Assembly: GCA_013152765.1 (NCBI GenBank)
Contig: JAADFT010000094.1
Coordinates: 1 to 7,384 of the forward strand
Direction: 5' to 3'
DNA from: Calditrichota bacterium
GTDB taxonomy: Bacteria; Zhuqueibacterota; Zhuqueibacteria; Oleimicrobiales; Geothermoviventaceae
Length of the DNA stretch: 7,384 nt
Position numbers and translations under genes: made by a program. How positions within the stretch are numbered: position 1 is the stretch's first letter; every line of letters begins with the position of its first letter. The notes beneath the pieces are model-generated. The model ran no database searches. It had not been told where the DNA came from and saw nothing but the letters and a program-made list of their open reading frames with translations. Of the stretch, positions 1 through 6,200 are shown in pieces.

Positions 1-304
1 TGCGCTCAAACACTTCGCGGAGCGGTAAGTCGATCCCGAAGGCTCGCTTCACACGACTTGCCAGCTGCGTCGCCAACAACGAGTGTCCACCGAGTTCAAA
101 GAAGTCGTCGGTTGGGCTCACTCGCTCAAGGCCCAGCACCTCCGCGAAAATCTCAGCGAGCAACTCCTCCGTTGGCGAACGAGGCGTGGTGTCTTCCGTT
201 ACCCTGGAAACCTCGACCTTCGGGGAAGGCAACGCTCGCCGGTCAATCTTACCGTTGGGCGTCAGCGGAAACGCCTCGAGTGTCACGAACGCCGCGGGCA
301 CCAG
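1..304 (-). pseudogene. 3' fragment of second NRPS: end of A3 and carrier domain PCP3
   Basis: The frame is open from 304 to the left edge with no stop codon. It reads LVPAAFVTLEAFPLTPNGK and on through IDRRALP (A10, to 227). A linker follows, then a carrier domain with DDFFELGGHSLLATQ, whose phosphopantetheine serine codon is 82-80, and then IDLPLREVFER at the edge. This is the missing end of the A3 module, so it belongs to the gene starting at 3201 and is cut by the window before the gene ends. It has no convincing start of its own: a GTG at 286-284 overlaps the upstream TGA as GTGA but has no Shine-Dalgarno-like sequence before it. It is either the remnant of a broken gene, a reinitiated second polypeptide, or the continuation of an intact gene if the shift is a sequence error. 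Confidence 0.85.
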
Positions 305-1740
305 GGCAACTTGGAACGGATCCAATCCCGAAGCTCCGAAACGTCGGGGCCGGGCATGGCCGTCGGCACCACGTAGGCCACAAGGCCCTTGCCACCCGGC
401 AGGTCGTCCCGGGCCATCACGAGCGCCTCGCGCACGCGCGGATGAGACGTCAGCACTGCTTCGATCTCACCGAGCTCGATTCGGAAGCCGCGAATCTTCA
501 CCTGGTGGTCGATTCGGCCCAGGTACTCGATGTCACCGTCCGGCAGGAACCTGGCGAGATCGCCCGAGCGGTAAAGTCGTGCTCCGGGCTTGCCGCTGAA
601 GGGGTCGGGCACAAAACGCTGGGCCGTGAGGTCTGGCCTGCCCAGGTACCCACGGGCGACGCCTTCGCCGCCGACCAGCAGCTCGCCTGCCACCCCGATG
701 GGGACCGGCTGCAGGAGCGAGTCGACAATGTAAACCTGCAGATCGGGAATCGGTCCACCGATGACACTTCCCGGAGCGGTTTCCGCCACATGCCTGTCCA
801 CAGGCCTGTACGTCACGTGCACGGTGGTCTCCGTGATGCCGTACATGTTCACGAGCTGCGGCTTCTTGTCACCGTGCCGGTCAAACCACGGAATCAGGCT
901 GTTCAAATCCAGGGCTTCACCGCCGAAGATCACCAGCCGAAGGGCCAGGCGGTCCGAAACGCCGACCTCCTCTTCCGCCTTGATCAACTGACGAAAAGCC
1001 GACGGCGTCTGATTCAGCACCGTCACCTGCTCGCGTTCGAGCAGCCTGTAGAAAGCTTCCGGAGAACGGCTCACCCAGTACGGCACCACCACCAGGCGCC
1101 CACCGTACAGCAGCGCGCCCCAGATTTCCCAGACGGAGAAGTCGAACGCGTACGAGTGGAAAAGCGTCCACACGTCGTCTTCGCCAAAGCCGTACCAGGC
1201 ATCCGTCGCCGTGAAGAGGCGCTCCACATTCCGGTGCGTGATCAGGGTTCCTTTGGGCCGCCCCGTGGAGCCCGAGGTGTAAATCACGTAGATCAGGTTG
1301 TCCGGCCCAACGTCCACGGACGGATTGGCGGCCGGGTACTGAGCGATGGCTTCCCAGTCCGTGTCGAGTCGTACGGCCGTCTGTCCGTTCAGCTCGAGCT
1401 GTCCTGCCAGTTTTTCCTGGGTCAACACGAAGCGCGCGCCGGCGTCCTGAAGCATGAAGCTGACGCGCTCTTTGGGGTAGACCGGGTCGATGGGCAGGTA
1501 GGCTCCACCCGCCTTGAGCACGCCCAGGATGGCGGGTACCAGGTGAAGCTCGCGCTCGCTGTAAATCGCCACAGGTTCATCCGGCCTAACACCCTGTTCA
1601 AGCAGAAAGTGCGCGATCCTGTTCGCCTGCGCGTTCAGCTCGGCATAAGTCAGGTTGCTGGCCTCGTAGGTCAGGGCCGTGCGGTCAGGCGTCTTTTCCA
1701 CCTGCCGCTCAAAGAGCCGGTGCACGGGTTCCCGCACCGG
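216..1740 (-). other. Adenylation domain A3, predicted Thr-activating, split by frameshift
   Basis: The domain runs from residue 488 of the second NRPS to the break at about 302-304, then continues in the downstream frame to about 216. Motifs are LKAGGAYLPIDP, YVIYTSGSTGRPKG (A3), FDFSVWE (A4, 686-692), NMYGITETT (A5), GELLVGG, YRSGDL (A7) and the A8 hinge. A9 is broken: KLP is followed by only two bases before the codons for VPAAF. A10 (TPNGKIDRRALP) is intact after the break, with its lysine at nt 250-248. The aligned specificity residues D687, F688, W691, N730, I758, G760, M786, V794 and H795 plus that lysine read DFWNIGMVHK, a well-known threonine code. YGITE in place of YGPTE is a common variant. 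Confidence 0.85.
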
Positions 1741-3201
1741 GAATTCGGCCTCCCCTCTGCCCCAGGAGAGCACCAGGTTGCGTTCCCGCTCCGGCAGAAA
1801 ATCGAGTCGATTCACTGGCGTTGCGGGATCCGTAGCCGCCGCGTTCAGCAGGGCGCCGTAGTGCTCGAGCATTCGGTCTACGGTGTCGGCGTTGAACAGA
1901 TCGGTGTCGTACTCGATGTCCAGCGCCAGGCCGTCTTTCAGCTCGGTCACGGTCAGGGTGAGATCGAATTTCGCCTGCTTGTTGCTGAGCGGCACGGCTT
2001 CGGCCTCAAGCCCGGGCAACTGCAGGCCACCCTCCGTCGCGTTCTGGTACACGAACATCACCTGGAAAAGGGGCGTGTGGCTCATGCTCCGCTCGGGCTG
2101 GAGCTCTTCCACCAGCATTTCAAAAGGGAGCTCCTGGTGGCTGAAGGCCTCGAGCGCGACCTCGCGCACGCGCCTGAGCAGCTCGGCAAAGCTCCACTCT
2201 CCCTCGAGCTGAAGCCGAAGGACCAGCGTGTTCACAAAGAACCCAATCAGGCCCTCGGTTTCGGCGCGGGTCCGGTTCGCAATCGGCGTGCCGACGCAAA
2301 TGTCGTCCTGATGGGTGTAGCGGTGAAGCAAGGCGTAGAACCCGGCCAGCAGAGACATGAACATCGTTGTACCGTGCGTCCTGGAGAGCTCGCGCACTTT
2401 GTCAAGGAGCTCTGCCGGCAGGGTGAGTCGACGGTGATCGCCGCGGTAGCTCTTCACCGCAGGCCGCGGCCGATCCGTCGGCAGCTCGAGCACGGGCAGC
2501 TCGCCACCCAGCTTCTCGCGCCAGAACTTCAGCTCTTTCTCTTTGACCTCGCTCTCGAGGCGCTTTTTCTGCCAGACCGCGAAGTCTGCGTACTGGATTG
2601 GCAATGGCGGCAGCGGGTTCGGCTTGCCGTGCAGGAAAGCTTCGTAAAGCGCAGAAAATTCGTTGATAAAAACGCCCACCGACCAGCCGTCCGACACGAT
2701 GTGGTGCATCAGGATGTGCAGTACGTGCTCGTCCTCGCCAAGCCTGATCAGGTTGGCCAGGAAAAGGGGACCTTTGCTGAGATCAAAGACGGTCTGGCCC
2801 GTTTCCTCCAGGACGCGGCGCAGTTCCTTTTCGCGCTCAGCATCGGGCACCTGGGAAAGGTCGATGCTGGAAAAGGGCAACTTCGCATCGCGTTTGACAA
2901 TCTGGACCGGCTCACCGTTCACCGTTGCGAAGACAGTTCTGAGGACCTCGTGCCTGCGCACGATTTCCTCCAGAGCACGGATCAGTGCTTTCTGGTCCAG
3001 TTTACCGCGCAGCCGAATGGCTGCAGGGATGTTGTAGGCTGTGCTGCCGGGTTCCAGTTGCTGCAAGAACCACAGCCGCCTTTGAGCGTACGAAAGCGGA
3101 AACGTGTTTCCCGCGAACGTTTTCTTCTGCTTCAGCTTCAGTTCGAGCAGACGTCGCTTTTCGGGCGACAGGTGAGCCAGTTTTTCTTCAAGATCGATCA
3201 T
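283..3201 (-). CDS. Non-ribosomal peptide synthetase (C-A), frame ends early in A9 motif
   Basis: This is the second subunit, 972 residues as read. It should condense the chain from the upstream PCP2 with a new amino acid and activate that amino acid. The order is a basic N-terminal helix (1-33), C3 (34-475, HHIVSDG at 166-172) and A3 (488-966, YTSGSTGRPKG 641-651, NMYGITE 785-791, YRSGDL, GRIDHQVKIRGFRIELGE). The protein then ends WCPRRS straight after KLP, where LPxYMVP is expected, so it lacks A10 and the carrier domain. Both are encoded intact in another frame from 304 leftwards. The natural product was therefore probably a longer C-A-PCP protein, and this stop follows from a frameshift. 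The start at 3201 is supported by the ATGA overlap and a GAGAGAG site. No TTA, CTA or TCA codon occurs in the 972 codons, as expected for a GC-rich host. Confidence 0.93.
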   Translation of the reverse strand: MIDLEEKLAHLSPEKRRLLELKLKQKKTFAGNTFPLSYAQRRLWFLQQLEPGSTAYNIPAAIRLRGKLDQKALIRALEEIVRRHEVLRTVFATVNGEPVQIVKRDAKLPFSSIDLSQVPDAEREKELRRVLEETGQTVFDLSKGPLFLANLIRLGEDEHVLHILMHHIVSDGWSVGVFINEFSALYEAFLHGKPNPLPPLPIQYADFAVWQKKRLESEVKEKELKFWREKLGGELPVLELPTDRPRPAVKSYRGDHRRLTLPAELLDKVRELSRTHGTTMFMSLLAGFYALLHRYTHQDDICVGTPIANRTRAETEGLIGFFVNTLVLRLQLEGEWSFAELLRRVREVALEAFSHQELPFEMLVEELQPERSMSHTPLFQVMFVYQNATEGGLQLPGLEAEAVPLSNKQAKFDLTLTVTELKDGLALDIEYDTDLFNADTVDRMLEHYGALLNAAATDPATPVNRLDFLPERERNLVLSWGRGEAEFPVREPVHRLFERQVEKTPDRTALTYEASNLTYAELNAQANRIAHFLLEQGVRPDEPVAIYSERELHLVPAILGVLKAGGAYLPIDPVYPKERVSFMLQDAGARFVLTQEKLAGQLELNGQTAVRLDTDWEAIAQYPAANPSVDVGPDNLIYVIYTSGSTGRPKGTLITHRNVERLFTATDAWYGFGEDDVWTLFHSYAFDFSVWEIWGALLYGGRLVVVPYWVSRSPEAFYRLLEREQVTVLNQTPSAFRQLIKAEEEVGVSDRLALRLVIFGGEALDLNSLIPWFDRHGDKKPQLVNMYGITETTVHVTYRPVDRHVAETAPGSVIGGPIPDLQVYIVDSLLQPVPIGVAGELLVGGEGVARGYLGRPDLTAQRFVPDPFSGKPGARLYRSGDLARFLPDGDIEYLGRIDHQVKIRGFRIELGEIEAVLTSHPRVREALVMARDDLPGGKGLVAYVVPTAMPGPDVSELRDWIRSKLPWCPRRS
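299..312 (-). other. Frameshift site, apparent 7-base deletion in A9 motif
   Basis: Reading the minus strand, AAG TTG CCC (312-304, K-L-P) is followed by TG and then GTG CCC GCG in another frame. In both other A domains of the window the same place encodes L-P-D/E-Y-M-V-P. The A2 DNA has GAGTACATGGTG after its proline codon, and removing seven bases (gagtaca) from that pattern gives exactly the observed join. From the A8 glycine codon at 489 to the A10 lysine codon at 250 there are 239 bases. Adding 7 gives 246, or 82 codons, the same spacing as in A2. Confidence 0.85.
1777..3102 (-). other. Condensation domain C3, LCL-like
   Basis: Residues 34-475 should transfer the peptide from upstream PCP2 to the amino acid held by PCP3. 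Motifs are LSYAQRRLWFLQQLEPGS (36-53), RRHEVLRT (82-89), the active-site HHIVSDG (166-172, nt 2706-2686), YADFAVWQ (204-211), GFFVNT (320-325), HQELPFEMLVE and SHTPLFQVMFVYQN. All expected catalytic residues are present. The motif forms and the lack of an upstream epimerase favour the LCL class. It is clearly a paralogue of C2: corresponding sites lie 3362 bases apart, and short identical DNA tracts are retained. Confidence 0.93.
2474..2493 (-). repeat. Inter-module direct repeat, copy in C3
   Basis: These 20 bases are identical to 5836-5855 and encode the same VLELPTD segment of the condensation domain. A second shared tract of 16 bases lies at 2588-2603 and 5950-5965. Both pairs are offset by exactly 3362 bases, as are the HHxxxDG codons. 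The tracts mark the C-domain duplication or exchange between modules and are not a separate mobile element. Confidence 0.85.
3103..3201 (-). other. N-terminal basic helix, possible acceptor docking element
   Basis: Residues 1-33 come before the first condensation motif. LSPEKRRLLELKLKQKK (11-27) resembles the helical linker often found before C domains. It is rich in Lys and Arg, opposite in charge to the acidic tail of the upstream subunit. A docking role is inferred from this charge match and from its place at the subunit junction. It may equally be just the usual linker helix. Confidence 0.5.
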
Positions 3202-3214
3202 AAACCGCTCTCTC
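3198..3214 (-). promoter_or_regulatory. ATGA stop/start overlap with ribosome binding site
   Basis: The TGA of the upstream NRPS (3200-3198) and the ATG of the downstream NRPS (3201-3199) share two bases, giving ATGA. A purine-rich GAGAGAG (3214-3208) ends six bases before the ATG, a suitable Shine-Dalgarno spacing. The stronger GGAGGG at 3228-3223 is about 21 bases away, too far to serve. The arrangement supports this start and suggests translational coupling, which would keep the two subunits near equal amounts. Confidence 0.8.
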
Positions 3215-6200
3215 GATTACCACCCTCCGTGAACCCCTGTCGAAGCAGCGCTTCCGCCTCTTCATCCGAGAGCTGTTCGATTTCCCTGAGCAGGGCTTCG
3301 ATGTCTTCCGCTTCCCGCTCCACCCGCTCGATTCGGTCCTCGCTGCCCTCCTCGCCCTGCTGTTGTTGCTCAATCGCCACCGCCAGCTCGGCCACGGTGG
3401 GTTTCTCGAACAAGTCACGCAGAGGGAGCTCCACTCCCAAGCGCTCCCGAATGCGCGACATGAACTTGGTCGCCAGAAGCGAGTGACCACCGAGCTCGAA
3501 GAAGTTGTCGTGCACACCGACCTGGTCGATTCCCAGAAGCTCCGCAACGATTGCGCACAGCTCGCGCTCGACCTCAGTCCTGGGAGGCACGTACTCGGAG
3601 CTCAACCCACCGCGGCTCAACTCCGGTTTCGGGAGACGCTTGCGGTCCACTTTCCCGTTCGGGGTCAGCGGCAAGGCCTCCAGGCGAACGTACACCGCCG
3701 GCACCATGTACTCCGGTAGCTTCTGCCGCAGGTAGCTCCGGAACTCGCTCGCCGGTGGCTCTTGCCCCGCCTCGGGCACGTAGTACGCAGCCAGGTACGG
3801 CTGCCCCTTGATGTCTTCGCGCACAATCACCGCGACGTCGGCTACAGCCGGATGCCCCGCCAGAACCGCTTCGATCTCGCCAAGCTCGATGCGGAAACCG
3901 CGGAGTTTGACCTGCGTGTCGATTCTGCCCAGAAATTCGAGATTCCCGTCCGGGAGCCAGCGTACCAGGTCTCCCGTCCGGTACAGCCGGTCGCCCTGCC
4001 TGGACGAGAACGGGTTCGGAATGAACTTCTCAGCCGTCAGATCCGGCCGGTTCAGGTAGCCGCGTGCAAGGCCAACGCCTCCGACGCACAATTCGCCAGG
4101 AACTCCCACCGGCAGAAGCTGCCAGTTCTGGTCGAGCACGTACAGCTGAAAATTGTCGATCGGCTTACCAATTGGCGGTTCCCGCCGGTCGCTCTCGGAG
4201 GCCTCGTACATCGAAGCACACACCGTCGTTTCCGTGGGACCGTAGGCGTTCACGAACTGGCGCCCGCCGGCCCAGCGCTTGACAAGATCCAGCGTACAAC
4301 GCTCGCCGGCAGTTACGATCGTCCTCAGGTCCGAGAACTCGCCCTGCGGTACCACCGCCAGAACCGACGGTGGGAGCGTCACAGTCGTAATTTGCTCCCT
4401 GCGCAGGACCTCGCCAACTCCGTCACCTGTGAGCAGCTCCGCCTGGTCGGCGTACACCAGCGTTGCACCGTTCAGCAAGGCCATCACCGTTTCCCAGACG
4501 GAAGCGTCGAAACTCAGCGAAGCGAATTGAAGAATGCGGCTGCCCGGGTGAATGGCGAAGGCCTTCCTTTGCGCCCTGGCCAGGTTCACAAGCCCCCGGT
4601 GAGGCAACATCGTTCCCTTCGGCTTTCCCGTGGATCCGGAGGTGTAAATGACGTAGGCCAGATTCTCAGGACTCACCGGAATCGGCACCTGCCCGTTTGA
4701 AGAGCGGCTGGTTTCAAGCTCCTCCAGCAAAATCGCCTCTGTCCGACCGAGGGGCAGGTTTTCCGACACCGCTCTGGTCGTGAGCAAGAAGCGGGTACCG
4801 GAGTCTTCCAGCATGTAGCGAATGCGCTCCTCGGGGTAGGTCGGATCGACCGGGAGGAACGCCCCGCCCGCCTTCAGGATGCCGAGCATCGCCACCGCCA
4901 CGTCCACCGAACGCGGCAGACTGATCCCGACAATTTCATCCGTCTGCAGCCCCTTCGCCCGCAGCAGGTCGGCCAGCTGGCTGGACCTGATGTCCAGCTC
5001 CCGGTAGGACAGAACGACGTCGTGGTGCTGGACAGCCGGGGCATCAGGCTGCTCCAGCACTACCTCTGAGAACACCCGCGGTACAGTGGGCTCCTCCGGC
5101 AGCGGAACAGTCGTCTCGTTCCATTCTACGAGCAGGCGACGTTTCTCGTCTTCCGTCAGGAAGTCGAGTTCAGAAATCTTCTGCTTGGGATCCCTGGCCA
5201 CCGCGCTCAGGATGTTGGCGTAGTGGCGCATCATCCGCTCGATCGTGCTCTGGTCGAACAGGTCGGTGTTGTACTCCCAGAAGCAGAGAATTCCCGAGTC
5301 CGTCTCCGTGGCGTACAGAGTCAGGTCGTACTTGGCAATTGGGTTTTCCGGTGGAAAGCCTTCGATGACCAGGTCTTTGAGCTCACGCTTCTCAAAAGGC
5401 GTGTTTTGGAAGACGAACGCCACCTGGAAAATCGGTGAGTGGCTGAGGTCGCGCTCGGGCTGGACCGCCTCAACCAGCTTCTCGAACGGCAGGTCCTGGT
5501 GTGCGTACGCCTGCAGCGTGTTCTCACGCACTTGCTTCAGCAGCGACCGAAAGTCTTCAACCTCTGAAAAGTCCACTCCGAACACGATCGTGTTGGCAAA
5601 ATACCCGATCAAACGCTCAGTTTCCGTGCGCGTCCGATTGGCGATCGGGGAACCAACCAGAATGTGACTCTGCCCCGTGTAGCGGTGCAACAGGGTGTCG
5701 AACCCGGCCAACAGAGTCATGAACAGCGTCACGCCCTGCTTCTGACTCAGGTTGCGCAGGCTTTCGGTTAGCTCGGGGTCCAGGTCCTGGCGCAGGGAGT
5801 TGCCCCGGAACGTCTGGACGGCAGGCCTGGGCCGGTCCGTCGGCAGCTCGAGCACCGGCGGATTCTCGCCTACCACCTCTTTCCAGAACGCTACCTGCCG
5901 TTCGAGCACTTCGCCCTGCAGCCACTCCCGTTGCCAGACCGCGTAATCCGCGTACTGGATTGGCAGCTCAGGGAGTTCCGGCTCAACGCCTTCCTTCAAG
6001 CTGTTGTAGATCGTTGCAAGCTCGTCCACCAGGACGCCCATCGACCAGCCGTCGGTGATCGTGTGGTGCATGTTCAGCAGGATCAGGTGGTCACCTTCGT
6101 CCAGGCGGATGAGCAACACTCGAAACAGGGGTGCCCGCTCCAGGTCAAAGGGCCGCAGGGCGTCGTCGCGCATCAACACCCGCGCCACAGGCAGCCGATC

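Noticed and set aside
299..312. Programmed ribosomal frameshift as the explanation for the frame change
   Set aside because: The site GTTGCCCTGG has no X-XXY-YYZ slippery heptamer. A simple shift would still leave A9 shorter than in its sister domains, whereas a 7-base deletion explains both frame and length.
3223..3228. GGAGGG as the ribosome binding site of the second NRPS
   Set aside because: It ends about 21 bases before the ATG, too far for normal initiation; the closer GAGAGAG fits better.
58..3486. A 1142-codon open frame on the plus strand, antisense to the second NRPS
   Set aside because: It is in register with the minus-strand codons of the second NRPS, so its openness only means that TTA, CTA and TCA codons are absent there. 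It crosses the gene junction and the frameshift, its product is rich in R, H, Q and V with no recognisable domain, and the opposite strand has full NRPS motifs.
3369..3590. Possible epimerization or thioesterase domain near the end of the first NRPS
   Set aside because: Only about 56 residues follow PCP2, and they contain neither a second HHxxxDG nor a GxSxG motif.
3762..4700. A 312-codon plus-strand open frame
   Set aside because: It lies antisense in register with the A2-coding region, shows no domain, and is explained by the same codon avoidance.
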